From NCBI GenBank assembly GCA_003999685.1, contig CP021226.1:1488001-1552000 (forward strand): 64,000 nt of DNA. The letters are read 5' to 3'. The stretch is from Taiwanofungus camphoratus. Lineage: Eukaryota > Basidiomycota > Agaricomycetes > Polyporales > Taiwanofungaceae. Position numbers and translations under genes: made by a program. Under the pieces are notes generated by a model, which was not told where the DNA came from, made no database searches, and saw nothing but the letters and a program-made list of their open reading frames with translations. Positions 23,966-36,795 of the stretch are shown here, piece after piece; positions within the stretch are counted from its first letter, which is position 1; each line of letters begins with the position of its first letter.

Positions 23966-26900
23966 ATGAGTCTTCCCACTCCCCCCAGCACTTCTCACCG
24001 CGACAAAGAGAACCGCTTCTCGGCTGGCACACACGTAGTCTGGTCAGAGGAGCATGTATATCACCAAGTACCCGCTAGCCCTCCTTGCCTGTCCATTGAA
24101 GCCAGTGCCTCGAAAGGCGCACCCACGAAGTCGATACTCAAGAAAACATCCTACCCACTCCTCCCCCTCGTCGACGAAAACCAGAAGGAAACAACACCCG
24201 AGCCTTCAGATCCACTCGCGGACCTGCGCTACCTGGAAGGGCCGGTATCGCGAATCATCGCAGTGAACGCGACCCTAAGCGATTGTATCGAGGCGTATTC
24301 CATACTTGCAGCGCGGCTTCGGGCGTGCATCACTGGACGCACAGTTGCGGACGCGTCATGGCCTCTGTTCCAGCCATTCAGGCAACATCGTGACGCGGTT
24401 GTCGACGCTCTGGTCAGGGATCTCGGACGAGCGTTGGTCGACCCCAACACTTCCGCCTCGGGTGCTGTAGAGCCTGCGGAAGAGCCAGAAGGAGAACGCA
24501 CAATGGCATTACCGTCTCCGAGACAAAGCCCGAGGAAGAAGAAGGGGATGTCAGGGGAGCAGGTTAAGTATGCTCGGGACCTGTGTACCACTAGTCACGC
24601 TGTGATGAAATTGCTGAACGTTGTGTTCACGCTGCCCGCGGTGTATCGAGTATTCTCTAGTGCGTGCCGCGATCTCTTTTAGCTGGTGGGTAATTGACTG
24701 GATCACAGATGAACAGCTGGGCTTTATTTTGACGCATGTGCTGGCGATTCCCCTCGCAAATGAACTGCCCACGCCCAATGCACGCAAGACATATGCGCTG
24801 TCAATATGGCTTCTACAGACACAGCGTCTGCCTGTGGATGTGCTGGCTCCTGCCAAGGACCGCATCACATACGCAATTCGGAGGGCGATTGAGGGCGAGC
24901 TTGGTAAGGAAGGGAAGAAGGGCTCGGCCGCCGATGGCTTCAAGGTGCGGCTATCTCTTGGACTATGTCCATCGAGTATCTTGTTGATATCGCTTCTAGG
25001 CCATCCATGACCTGTCAACGCAGCACCCGGCAGTTTTCGTGCCTGCGTTCACCGAGCTGCTCCCATCCATGCTCTCGAATCTGCTTGCACCCACGCTGGG
25101 ACTGCGCACACAGGCGTGCCACGCGCTTAGTGGCTTCGCGCTCGCATTAGCCAAACTTCCGCTGTCGTCTCTGCACACTTCCATCTCAAACACGGTCGCC
25201 TCTCACCTGTCGCGGTCCCCCGAGACACCGTCCAACCAGCCTTGCAGCCCATCAAAAGACCCGCTGATCATCCGTACCCTACGCACTACACTATCTGCGA
25301 CCGATCCGAAGCACGCCGCACAGGGTCCCGTCTGGGCGTGGAGTGTGCTCGCCAACTTTGTTGTACTACTTGGGCCCGCGATCTTCATGCGGGACAAGCT
25401 GACGCGCTCGCTGACGGCACTGTTCTCGCTCGGCATGCGGCATCCCAAAAGCTCCGTGCGCGCGTTAGGCTGCGTTGTTTGGCGGTGCATAATATGGGCG
25501 TACTTCCACCCGCCCCTCATGGATCTACGGATCACTGCCAAAGACGACGACAGCTTCGCGGAAGAAGATGGCCGAGACGAGGCCTCCGAGGAGGATCCCG
25601 AGGAGGCGCAGAAGAAATATACCCGGCGGTACAATAGGCGCCTTGACAGTGTCTGGAAGATTGTACAGTCGGTCGTCGATATAGGCGCAGGTAGCGCACT
25701 TATCGGAGCGCTACTGTCCAGAGAGTCGACGGATGAGAGCAATCTCAAACGAGCACTGGCTTTACTCCGTGCGATGAGCAAGAAGGGCGGACAGACATGC
25801 AAAGAAGCGGTCCAGGTTGCCTGCCAACTGATGACTTCTTGGTCATGCTATCAACGGCGGTGGCAGCTACTCCATCTTCTCCCTCGTCCCCTTTTTTGTG
25901 CAAACCCGGACCTGCTAACTGCGGACTTCAAGTTGCTTCCTCAAACTATCAAGCCATTGCTTACAGAGTGTGCGGACATATCCAATATCAGGATGCTGAC
26001 AAAGGATGAGGTCACATTAGAGTGGGTATTTGATAGCCTGCTGGACGTCTTGAAAGAAGGACTATCTTCTCTGCAACTATCATGGGGCTGTGAAATTCCG
26101 GTAGGTTTATTTTCATATGACTGTTTGATTTTGCGCTCATGACCGCTGTGATCAACAGCTTGAGATTCTCGATCTGTGGTTCAGGCTTCTCAAAGGGAAC
26201 GCGATAGTGTTTGAAGGTCAGACTTTGAACGCTTTAAACATTCTGAAAACTCACGTAGCGACACATAGGTGACGAGAATCGGACTATGCATCTTGCAGAT
26301 CGTGCCATAAGCATTCTCATAGATATACTCGACGATGACACGCTAGAGTTAAGCACCCAGGCCGATGACGCAGTTAGCACCGAAATTATTGGCAGCCCAG
26401 TCAAGCCGTTCAAACGTAGAGCGGCGCCGCCTCTATCGGCCGATCGCTTGAATCTGGGTCTGAAGTTGTTCCTCGTTTGTGAATTTTGGAATCTCGCCAA
26501 GGCCGTATTCCCTGCCAATGTCCTCAGCAGGCCCGCAGAGCAGCTGCTCTTATACCTTGACCGGAATGATGCAACTCTTGTCGAGGACATGGATTTCGCA
26601 GATGAAATTCGGGCACAATGGTCTTATTTGTGCGCGGAAGTAGCCTTTGTGTGTGATGTTAGCGAGCTCGACAAGTTCTGGCGAGGAAGACTCTGTCTGC
26701 AGAGCAGACGAAGGGAGCGGAGTTGGTCCGATGCTGTCCGCAGTGCCGTTTGGCACAAGTTCGTCGAGAAGTGGCGAAAGCTCGAAGGTGGCTGGGAAGC
26801 CGCAGTTGTACTGCTCGGTGTGCCATTCGTGTAAGTGCGCAGCTTCCCTGATGAACGCCTGAACTTATATACAGAGACCTGTAGTGATGTTAATGCCTGG

Positions 26901-29181
26901 GACATGACCAACAATGATGTCGAGGATTGGGATGCATTCTTACGCATCGCAATGGACAAGGCACTCGATCACGGTATTGATTCGGTTTCCGTTATCGATC
27001 ACGTTGCCTCAGCAATTTCCTTGAACGATACACCTACACTCTCCTCCTCAACTCGAATTGCCGATCTACTTCTTTCCCATTTGGAGATCTGTGAGGCTCG
27101 TCAAATCCCTTCCGATGTTTTGGAGTTCGTCAACAATACACTTGTCTCAACATACCCCCCCGAGCCGCGTAACAAGGTCACATCAATGTGGTTGATGAGA
27201 TCACTCACCAGAATCATCGACGCGTGCCCGCAAGAGCTGTACTTGAACCTATTCGAGTTAATTCAAGAAGGTCTACGCATTTGGATCGCAGATGAATATG
27301 AAGTTTTCACGGCAGAAGAGTACTCGATGGACGTGAGTATTGCTCATTTTAGCTGCTCTGCTATTGACGAACTGCTTTTTAGATCTTACCCGTCTATCAA
27401 ACTGTCCTACTGGGGATTCAGTCTCTGCCTTGCTCGGTCCCGACGCTTGAAGCGGTGTGTCCTCTAGTAGAATCTGCTTTCTGTGGACGACAAGACAAGC
27501 CAATAGCTGCTCTACAAGCGTTCGAAGATTTCTGGCAAGCATCATATGCAGATATGCCAGAACCATGTTGGGGTTGGCCCGAGAGGATCATGAACTGTCT
27601 CCAAGCCTTCACCTGCCAAAAGAGCCGGGAAGCCAAGATGACAGACGTAGTCTCCGAGGATAAGGCAGGTCGTGAGGCCAATAACACTTCAACAATCGAA
27701 AGTTGTGATTCACCAGAAGTCAAAACGGAGATGGCGCCATATTATCCTGAGCAGGAAGAATCTGAGGAAGAGGAGGTCATAAGGGAGCTGCAGCCTGTCC
27801 TGCTACGTCCTGTTTTAGCATCTCCCTCACAGTCATCCATTAGCATTCCAGAGATGCCTCAGCCACCCATGACCCCTCAATCTTCTCCAACAGGGCGCTT
27901 GATGTCTACACCAGCACGACCGCACAAAGTTTCCTCGCAGGCCCTATTCACATCGCTCCTGGAATCACCATCTTCTCCCGTTACAACTCCGCCTCCACGA
28001 GGGCTGATCACGCCGAAGCGGTCTCCTCCATCCACTTCCAGCCATGCATTGTCTTCGTCTGCACGGCGCCGTGGTATTGGTAACAAAGAGAATGTGTCTC
28101 CACTTCCCACCTTCGCGTCTGTGACCGAGCGCATCGAAATGAAGTCCCTGGGTCCTCCACTTTCTGTGCTAGGCAAGCGACGATCCATGGAGGAAATCGA
28201 CGAGAAACTGTCGAAGAAGAATAAGACAGACTTGTCTCCGTCATTCTCTGCTCTAACAGACGACATGGCCAACCTACCATCAGATACCAGTGAGGGAGAA
28301 GTGGAGCAGTCGGTACGAGTCAGCGTTTTCTTCCAGGGTGCTCCCCGACTAGAAAAAGGGAAGAGTCCCAGCAACAAGGGTATTCCATCTTCCATTCGGC
28401 ATTCTGAAGATCCCTTCCTTTCCACACCCGGGGCTTCTTCGAGCAAGACCGCAACTTCCTCTGTTCCAGTCTCGCGACCAAACAAACGCAAGGCAGAGTT
28501 CCTCGACGCTGTTGAGGTGCCCACTTTCCGCGAAGTCCTCCGCCTCGAGAGACAGGCGAGACTGCGGTCTTCTTCAACTAGACATCCTCAGTCTCCCCCA
28601 TCCGGCCAATGCACACCGAAGGGTGATCAGACAAAAACGCCATTCCGGCGGACACGATCTGCAAGCAGATTGCTTGGGAATTTGCCTTTCGAAAGGCTTG
28701 AGGATACGCCTACGAAGCGTCGGAAGAGCCGTGTCAGTGAACTCGAGGAGGATGCATCTAGCCCGTCTCTGTCATCACCATTACGGGCATTACAGGAGGC
28801 GAGGGTCGCTGGTAGTGGTAAGTGTGACGTCGAATGGGCATAATTGACTGAAGCTCACGAGTGCCTTGTCCTACAGACGACTCGATAATGCTCGCATCGC
28901 CCTCGAAGCATACTCCAAGCCAGCCCTCATCAGACGATGATCCCCACATTGGCCAAGTCACGCCTCTTGGCGTCGTGTCACCGGGCCTGCGGCGCGTAAA
29001 GCGCACAGACTTTGATCCTCCGAGTAGCGACGACTCAGGCGTGTCTGCAAGCCCGACGCGCCAGCACGTTGAGCGCCGCATTGCGAGGCTGCCGAGCTCC
29101 AGAACGTGCATGACGCCATCGCCACTGAACTTTCGCTCACGCTCGTTGAGCGACTTCACGTCTCATGGTAGCGATGCGTAA
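23966..29181 (+). CDS. RIF1: Rif1-like telomere/replication-timing protein
   Basis: Rif1 recruits PP1 phosphatase to late origins and telomeres and controls end processing and repair choice. The start at 23966 (MSLPTPPSTSHRDKENRF) is preferred over an in-frame upstream Met at 23888. About eight exons give roughly 1,600 residues. The N terminus carries two PP1-docking-like sites: THVVW (RVxF/W-like, with His in the basic position) and KSILKK (the SILK motif). Residues from about 80 to 1,100 form the helical Rif1 N-terminal repeat region, including YRVFSDEQLGFILTHVLAIP across an intron at about 24658, HPAVFVPAFTELLPSMLSNL, and WGCEIPLEILDLWFRLLKGN. From about 27640 the chain becomes disordered, rich in Ser, Pro and Lys, with many SP/TP sites fit for CDK, and it ends FRSRSLSDFTSHGSDA. 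Rif1 family identity rests on domain pattern and the docking motifs. Confidence 0.86.
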
Positions 29182-30178
29182 GATGTGTATATTCCGAATC
29201 AGTAGTGTCAGCATTGTTGTGTGATGTTGGATCTAGCATTTGTGTATCTGTATCTTTGTCAATGCTTCCTCGTTTCTTGTTGTAAATCTTGTAACCTGTG
29301 ATCTTAGTTTCAATGCAACAGACAGATGATGGCTTTGGCTATGTTATGAAACATGCAAGAAAGGTCGAAATGATATATCGTGGACCATCGACTCGTAGGT
29401 GATGCACTGTAGCAAACTAGGTGATGAAAATGCTATTCAGTTTACTCTTGATAAGGCGCTGTTAGCACGGATGTTGGGTGTGGCACGCTTTCCTCTCGTG
29501 GTCTATGGCGCACACGTCTTTATCGGTTTCGATTTCTTCACTGAACGGAATGACCGCTCTATATTGTTGGTGCATGACCAAATAAGGCATCTATATGGCC
29601 CGAATGGGTGGTGGGCCTGTTCTGCTACTCCTTGTTGTCTAAGATTTGCGGTCCGTGTGCAATGAAGTTCTGGAGAGCCAAGAAAGCGACAAAAAATCAA
29701 AGATGTACGCTGCGATGCAGTCAAGTAGGACTAAGTTCTAAACCTTTCGTCTATGCTCCCTGGTGCTCTTGTCTTCCCCTTTGTTCATGTTCTGTTACTG
29801 GCCTTGGCAAGAGCTGTTATTCAGATGAACAGAATGGATTGCGACCATCGCTGATCGATCTCATTTTGTGAACATGTTGAAACGCCTTCTATGTAAAAGA
29901 AGCTCCACTCTGCGGCTGTACGCGAGCCTGTTCACGTTTTTTAACCTGCCAAGGTGACCTTGCCGCTACGGCACTCTATTTGCGAAGGCCATAACGACGA
30001 GGGAGAACCTATACCACGGCTTTATAAAAACCATCGTGCCATCCACTACATAGTTTCCTGTTCCCGTACCCTCCCCTTTTCCAGGTACCTCTTGCACTTA
30101 CGAAACTTATACACGCATACCCGTGCAAAACCAGTCGCTCTCTTATACACCAATCACTACTGCCACATAATCTCAACG
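29182..30178. other. Intergenic; promoter of the secreted protein at its right end
   Basis: No gene seen. The frame at 29399-29665 looks like chance. The right end is pyrimidine-rich and carries a TATA box at 30023-30030. Confidence 0.5.
30023..30030 (+). promoter_or_regulatory. TATA box
   Basis: TATAAAAA lies about 155 bp before the start codon at 30179, followed by a C/T-rich leader typical of strongly expressed fungal genes. Confidence 0.5.
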
Positions 30179-30710
30179 ATGTTCTTCAAATTCACCTTTG
30201 TCGCCGCCGCCGCCGCCCTCCTCGCCGCCGTGCACGCTTCCCCCCTCAAAATAAGCCCGGTAGAGGATGATGTCTACAGCCCACCTATCACATCCCCTAG
30301 CGTGTTCTCGGTATGGACCGTTGGGTCCAATCAGACCGTGACCTGGAACACAGCGAGCATCCCGTCTGAAAACCAGAACTCAACCGGTCTCCTTTTGCTC
30401 GGGTACCAGGAAGACAACAACGAGCACCTCGACATCAGTGAGTTCCGCAACATGTCGTTTCGAGTCTGAAGCTCTTAACTCCTTTGGGTCGGTTCCATAG
30501 GGAGCCCGCTCGCAACTGGCTTCCCAATTGCTTCCGGTTCAGTAAATGTCGTCGTGCCTAACGTGACCACGCGTTCGGACTATATCGTCGTGTGTAAGTA
30601 ATGTTTATTCGCCCATATTGGTACGTGTAGACAGGGTTCTCATGCCATCGTGTTACAGTATTTGGCGACTCTGGGAACGCATCTCCTCAGTTCACCATCA
30701 ATGCTTGATA
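30179..30710 (+). CDS. Small secreted Kre9/Knh1-like N-terminal-domain protein (A)
   Basis: Short secreted or cell-wall-associated protein with the Ig-like fold named after yeast Kre9/Knh1 N-terminal regions, which act in beta-glucan assembly. The start at 30179 (MFFKFTFVAAAAALLAAVHA) is an obvious signal peptide. The mature part has FSVWTVGSNQTVTWNTASIP, then GLLLLGY and HLDI. Introns near 30440-30500 and 30594-30658 join SPLATGFPIASGSVNVVVPN and DYIVV to the end LFGDSGNASPQFTINA. Of the 140-odd residues, no Ser/Thr stalk or GPI signal follows, so it is probably free in the wall or medium. It is paralogous to 53301-53942, sharing the domain order and the LFGDSGN end. Confidence 0.8.
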
Positions 30711-31496
30711 GACTACTTGTTGACGGTATATCAGCGGGCTCTCGAGCTCGTATTCGGACCTTCCTCTGAACATCGAACACTAGTTACGGACTGCTAGCAC
30801 TGCTATACTTCGCACGCATCGCCTTGTATTGCGTTTGCGTTGGCTATTCTCGCATACTAGCGCACTATTCATCATGGACTATCAATTCGAATCATGGATA
30901 TTCGTATGTGTCTCTAATATCCCGTGGATCGTGTGTGTTAGTAAGTTACACGCCTGTACGTTCCAATGTTGGCGGGCCGCCACTACTTGTGTCCGAGGCT
31001 TGGTTGCAGTTGCAGTTGGTGCCAAGCTAACTCAGTCTGATCTTGTATCGAACATGTATCTCGTATACTTGTTCTATCGGAAGGAACATGACGCGCGACA
31101 AAAGACCACTTGTGTTCCACACTATCCGAGTAACTGTCCTCGTATGAACTTAGTTGTCCAATATCACCTGAGCCCCATACAAGTATGCACGTGCTGTAGG
31201 TTTCGCAGTGAGCTGCAGTACTTATTACTATAAATGCGCGCTTACTGCGGAGGTTGCCCATGGTCACTGGCACACCTTGATTCTACACTCCTAGTACTTT
31301 ACAACATACCAGGGGAAGACCCAACGGCCTGTTTAAAATCGACTCAATTGCCTTATGATGCAACGGGACTGTACCTTATTCACACCCTAACTTCTACTAG
31401 ATCCATTTAACTCTTATCATTGGTGAGTCTTCCGCGTTCCGGCTCTCACCCCGTGCTTGGCTGACTGCCCAATCAGTTATAACTTTATGACCGAGG
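30711..31496. other. Intergenic; no gene seen
   Basis: AT-rich. The frames at 30824-31233 have no family features and no clear splice support. Confidence 0.5.
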
Positions 31497-32102
31497 AGGA
31501 CGCAAATGTTCATCGGTACTACAGGTAAGGTCAGTGACTCCTTGCGGCAAGCCATTCTCAGATCCATCTCCTAAAAAGGGGGAAACGTGCCAAGTCATTC
31601 TATCCGCAAGATGTCAATGAGCTGAGTAAGGATATATCTGCACTCCTATTTTGACCGGGTTGAAAACGCTCACCAACCCCTAGTGGAGATCAGGGCGATG
31701 CAAAGAACATTTGATGGAGCGTATAGCAGGAGTGCATTGGGCAGTCTCGGGTACGCGTTAACCGTCTTGCGACTATTTGACAAGCGGTTCCGACGAAGTG
31801 TGTGCATCCCGAATTTTGATTTACGGCGACGCTGATCCGATGTTCTCACAGTCGGCATCATCTACACGGTTCTCGCAGCCGTGTTCTATGTGCTCGCCTT
31901 CGTCCGTCAGCGGCATGCGATGCACGGGTTTGCAGATCGCTATAGAGAAGAGAACTCTGAACGTATTGTTCGTACAGTGGGCCAGACGGGGAAGCAGGTC
32001 TACGGGCGTCCATTTGTGACTGCCGGATGGATTGTCATAGCAGTGACAATTGTCGTTGCTTCCGTAGAAATTAGCTTCCTAGTGCTTGTATTCCAGGTTT
32101 AA
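31497..32102 (+). CDS. DUF202 membrane protein
   Basis: DUF202 is a short membrane domain shared by bacterial YidH and eukaryotic proteins; its role here is unknown. A middle exon (31562-31627) reads IHLLKRGKRAKSFYPQDVNE, then an intron ending CCCCTAG at 31682. The next exon carries EIRAMQRTFDGAYSRSALGS and GYALTVLRLFDKRFRR, the first conserved segment and helix. After an intron ending at about 31851 comes IGIIYTVLAAVFYVLAFVRQ, then HGFADRYREENSER, and a last hydrophobic helix, AGWIVIAVTIVVASVEISFL, before the stop at 32102. The start at 31497 (MTEEDAN) is provisional: joining it in frame needs a weak GTTCAT donor, so exon 1 could lie elsewhere. Two or three membrane helices are visible. Confidence 0.75.
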
Positions 32103-32479
32103 TATCCGGCTCGAAAGAGATGAGGTAGTGGATAGTAACCAAGTAATAGTAAGTCAATCGACACTTGCTTGAATTCTCGGCGATGATTGATTGACCTCTT
32201 TTCTCTAAGGATTTCTCACAATGATGTCCATAGTAGCTCTGCACGGAATGTAACGATGTCAAACTGCATGCGTCACAGCTTCCGACTACTTAACTTTAGA
32301 TTACATTGCGCAAATACGGCGTACTAGTACATCGGAGACCAAGACATAACCTGTACAGTCGAGTCAGAACAATTCTTAAGGGCCATTACACGAGGGAATC
32401 AAGTTCTGCCTTCAGAACGTTATTGATGTCGTATTTCGAGTGAGCGGCCTCTGGTTTCTGTAGAAAGACAACGTCTCAG
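32103..32479. other. Convergent 3' flanks; no gene seen
   Basis: About 380 bp between the DUF202 stop and the stop of the minus-strand DUF6534 gene. Nothing of note seen. Confidence 0.5.
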
Positions 32480-34070
32480 CTACTCGGCAGTTGACACCCT
32501 CAGGTACGTGTAACAGACCTGGAGTCTTTCTGCGGGACCGCTAAGCTCGTGGGCTACGTGATGGAAATCACGAGAAAATGGCACATGTGCATAGAGGTCA
32601 GAGCCTTCTGGGACTTCCTGACTTGCTACATCTGGTGCAAAGTTAAGATGACTGATCGCAATGGTCTCAGAAATGGGTTTGTTATTTCTCATATAGGCAC
32701 GGCTGTTGACGTTGGTGAGGAACATGTTTGCATACCTATCAAGTGCGAATCAGTATATGAAAACCACACCGAACTTAGCAAACTCAGAACATTTTGGTGA
32801 GGATGAGGGAGCTATGTATGTATCAGTGATTTACCACTACCTGTGTGCAACTACACGACTCACAGGCATTGGTAATCAAGGGTTGCATTCATCTACATTG
32901 ATGTCAACTGTCGATGACCTTGTGTGAGCGAATATGACTCAACTGGGGCTACACTGGACAGTATGAGGTCAACGGTAGCAAAGCTCGCTAAAAGCACCGA
33001 ATCTCAATGTTGAATGTCGCTCGAGCAACAATATAAGCAAAATATACCAGTCAGGGTGCCTGTCTCAGCCGTAAGCCAGATAATGCGTCGGATTATGGTA
33101 TCAGTGCGCCGAATCCCAGTCCTGGCTTTGCATAACTAGAAGGGGTGCCATACATTAGCCGCCCGGAGCTAAGAAGTAGGCCACTCCCGAAAGTGGCTCA
33201 CCAGAATAGACATGGTGATCGCGATCAATATGTCGACCAGAGCACTGCCTATGAGCCAGATAAGAAGTGGGGGTATAACCGCGCCTGCAATTTGTGCGGC
33301 ATCAGGTAAGCGCCTCAGCTGGTGATCTTCTGTTACCAAAAGGAAACTTGTAGAATGCATGATCATACCATAACACCACCTGTGATCCCGGCCGCCGCCT
33401 GAGTCACAGCTAACTATGTACACAACGAATAACTCGGCCATGAGACAAATTCCAGTAAACCACTGGGTGGCAGAACTTACTACGACGATGCCTCCTGGAA
33501 GTATAGGCGACTTCGCCAGTAAGAGAATACGCCATGCGAAAAATATCTGCACTACGGCAGAGACGATACTGCACATGATAGGCACAGAGATCCAGAAGTT
33601 ATGGAAGGCTGTTATGGAGGTGACATCACCATAGTGATAGACGTAGATATCAAATGCGTCGACAGTGACTAACGCGGTTTGCGCCCATTCAAAGCCTAAC
33701 AAGCCATACACTATTTGGACTTCATAGGACACAAGATTCAGATGGTAGCTGCTAATTAGAAATTCTTACCCAGATATTTGATAATCAATCTATCCACGGG
33801 AAAGTGGGTGACATATATACCTGGTGTGTATTGTCTGAGTCAATCGATAAGTAGTGATATCTCTGACACTTACACACTTGAACATTAAGAACTCCTAGCA
33901 ATGCCCAATTGAGAAAACAGCCTAGCAACTGAAATTAACTTCAATATATGTTCCAATGCTGAGTCCCAAGGGTGTTGTGCATATTTGGGGCCCAGCTCTG
34001 TGAACAAGGGTAGTCAGTTAGTGGTCAGGCCAGATGGAGGTACATACAATGCAGCCACAGAAGGGGACAT
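32480..34070 (-). CDS. DUF6534-type multi-pass membrane protein
   Basis: Second member of this family in the window. Exon 1 from 34070 reads MSPSVAAL and joins AGPQICTTPLGLSIGTYIE; NWALLGVLNVQV and YVTHFPVDRLIIKYL then form the first helix and loop. The long exon 33732-33169 gives GFEWAQTALVTVDAFDIYVY, ISVPIMCSIVSAVVQIFFAW and IWLIGSALVDILIAITM. The exon at about 33132-33050 gives ARTGIRRTDTIIRRIIWLTA, the family's signature loop. The last exon reads YANMFLTNVNSRAYMRNN and ends at 32480. Most joins have usable GT-AG sites, but the segment between the first exons (33880-34000) includes an intron of doubtful length, so one break there cannot be excluded. It is paralogous to 9185-11347. Confidence 0.78.
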
Positions 34071-35698
34071 GAGTGGTAAAGATACACTAAGAAGCAACGG
34101 ATGAATAAGGCTAAGGATCCAAAGCACTTGAGAGACTGGGTCTTATTCGCTGATACGTCGTCGAGTGATTGGCCTTAGTAAGTTGAATCAGCAATCTTAT
34201 GTAGCTTCGGGGTGATTTATGACCGATTGTGGTCGTTGCAGTGCCAACTTTATCACTTTATGATGGGTACTGGGTACAGAGGGATGCTTGGTATGAGAAC
34301 TCTGAAGCGCCGCAGTGGCAGTGGCACCGCCTGCAATGACGCTCGTTGAACCCTTGAATTCGCCACTATGCCAGTGCCTGAACAAGCGAACGTAAGCGGG
34401 AACAACTGACAGGTAGATCTGTCCGTGCCCCTGGTGACACCGAAAGAAAACGGCAAACCTTTCAGTCGCGCGCTGTAACTGAACCGAAACAATAACAAGT
34501 TTCAGTGGTACTCAGATGCTTACAGCAGCACTCTGGCGCAAAAATTGTGTCTCCCAGGACCACACAGCAGTACTTTCCCCCAACCACACACACACTGATC
34601 AGCGAGTCTAACCTATCCTGGCCAAAAGGTGATGGTCAAAAGAAGCCTCTAGAGCCTCAGTCGCTTTGAGGACCAAATACCCTCTGTATGAGTAACAGAT
34701 ACATCAGTAAAACGTCACACGCCTGACAAGGTCTGAAACCGTCTGACTTCCCTGAAGGGAATCTAGTCCAAAAGTGGACCTCATGGATCCAGATGGTCAT
34801 TATCTGGAAATTTTAACTAGCACACTTACAGAAAATCTAGTGAGATATGAAATTAGACCTCAACTTATGCATACTGGCCAAACGAGAGCAAGCAAAAAGC
34901 ACAGAATGTGTATGAGTCAGCCGTGCAGGCTTGCTGATAAAATGTGTTCAGACACATCAGATAGCCAGACGGTAACGGTTTCCTGATGTAGTCCTCGATG
35001 GTCGTAAAGTCACTGTTCAAACCTATACATACATTTAGATGGCAGCTGCTTGCGAGGATGAAGAATGAATGAGGTTGCATGGCCTCTTTCTGCCACCGAC
35101 ACACGATGATAGGAGCATCAGACGGTCGGTCTTTCTGCGCCTCGCCAGTGGCTGAGATGCATGCATGATCCAATCGCCTCGTCGCGTGGTGGAGACTCCA
35201 CTCCAAACACAGGTACCGTGGCAAAAGATGCATACCATTTAACACCATTGAGAGTGGGCATCCATATGATGGAAAGAGCAGCAGTCAAACATAGCGAGAA
35301 GCCATCTTTGCAGATTTCTAGGTTCATCGTTTTCCCGACCACCGGCGCAATATGTTCTGGACAAGATTCAGGTCAAATAATGTTCTAGCTGGATGGATAC
35401 AACCTAAAAAACAGCCTACGCTCGCGGAATGGACTCACCGGTCAGAAGCGCACAACAAGTTTGATTAACGCCAATGGACAGCCAACAAACATGTCTGCAT
35501 CCAACAAGAAAGTGGAAACAACACCCGTCCACCAACCCTATAAAACATTACCTTCGCACGTAGTGCATGTGCAGCATCCGCTACTATATGTACGAGCGTC
35601 TGCAGCTCGGAAAAGATACATGTACCTGCAGATTGTACAGCAATTGGCATGATCGAGTACGGCTAGAGCCGCAAGGCTTATCATTGAGAAATATAGTC
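34071..35698. other. Possible minus-strand membrane-protein remnant
   Basis: Minus-strand frames at 35118-35342 and 34865-35248 contain hydrophobic stretches such as FSLCLTAALSIIWMPTLNGV that recall DUF6533/DUF6534 proteins. I could not assemble exons or find the family's loop motifs, so this may be a decayed copy or chance. Confidence 0.25.
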
Positions 35699-36795
35699 TC
35701 AGTACAGCCTGTCCTCCGATAACCTTTCCGATAGAGGTTTTCTCGTCATCTAAGAACAATACTCATAAAAATGTCGGTTATGAAAGATTGAAGAAAACAC
35801 TTACGATACGAACAGTCACAGGAGGCTGCTTCCATGTAGGGTTGTTTCCGCCCAAAACGAACTCGTTAGTTGTAGAAAATCCACAACGTTCATAAAAACT
35901 AGTGTTGTTCGAATTGGAAGAGCACAGCCATACTGAACGACCTTGAGCATCAGCCTCGGATACAGAGTAAGTTCTCGAGTATAAAAAAATAGCAGTAATG
36001 GGCGACACACTTCCGCGGTAAGAGAACCGACCAGTCTCGCACCATAACCCCGTCCTTGCTTTGAAGGTGCCGTAGCTAAGCTGCCTAAGTAGAGCATGTC
36101 GTCGGCTTCATTGCCGATCGCTTCCTTGATCGCTGTTTCGCGTTTGTTCAACCATTCCAACCTGCGCTAGCAATATCATTTTCAATGTTGGTACACGTCA
36201 AGGCCTGCTCTTAGCAACTCACTCTTCTTTGCTCGTTAGAATCAAGCTTCGTGGTCGCCCATCTCAGGCAAGCCAGAATGAGGTTCTTTGCGATGCCGGC
36301 GATGCGACCAAGGCCTGCGGGCGGTCGCGACTCCGTCTTTGGATCGCTGGTAAATGAGCTATTTAGCAGCGGACAGTGCAGCAGCTCGTCTTCGAATGCT
36401 ACTGACTTCGAAATAATGATGGCGTCCCCGCGATCTATCGTGAATGCTCTGCGCCGGCTGATTGTCTCGGCCAGATCAAGGGCCCACACCATCCTGTTCT
36501 TGAGCTCGTAGAACAAGGACCTCCCGGGATCCTGCACAGATGCCAAATCACAACCATGCTGACCATACCATAAAAGCCGACTAACTGCAGCGTCTACTAT
36601 GTAGCGAATAATCGGATCTGCTCGGTTCGCCTGCATTGCGGTCGTGACCGCCCTCGGGATGTCAGCTATCAAAACGGAGACATCGAGCTTATCCAGCAGC
36701 GGCGTTGAGAAATCTCAATGACATAGCGCACCATATCTCAATAGTTCGACTTGGACTGCTTTCCAGTGTCCCTCCGTACGATCAGAACCGTTCAT
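35699..36795 (-). CDS. GNAT N-acetyltransferase (possible pseudogene)
   Basis: GNAT enzymes transfer acetyl from acetyl-CoA to an amine; the substrate is not predictable here. The acetyl-CoA motif A is clear: LYLGSLATAPSKQGRGYGAR with the QxxGxG loop. It is joined across an intron (about 36020-35965) to ADAQGRSVWLCSSNSNNTSF and YERCGFS, motif B. The last exon, after a GT-AG intron at about 35815-35762, ends MTRKPLSERLSEDRLY at 35699. The N-terminal part includes IADIPRAVTTAMQANRADPI. The best start, 36795 (MNGSDRTEGHWKAVQVELLR), is in the same frame but separated by a TGA at 36717-36715 with no adequate intron around it. Either a nonsense mutation has inactivated the gene or the true first exon lies elsewhere. 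Confidence 0.72.

Noticed and set aside
29399-29665. 88-codon plus-strand frame downstream of RIF1
   Set aside because: It lies in the 3' flank, has an antisense frame of equal length and shows no family features.
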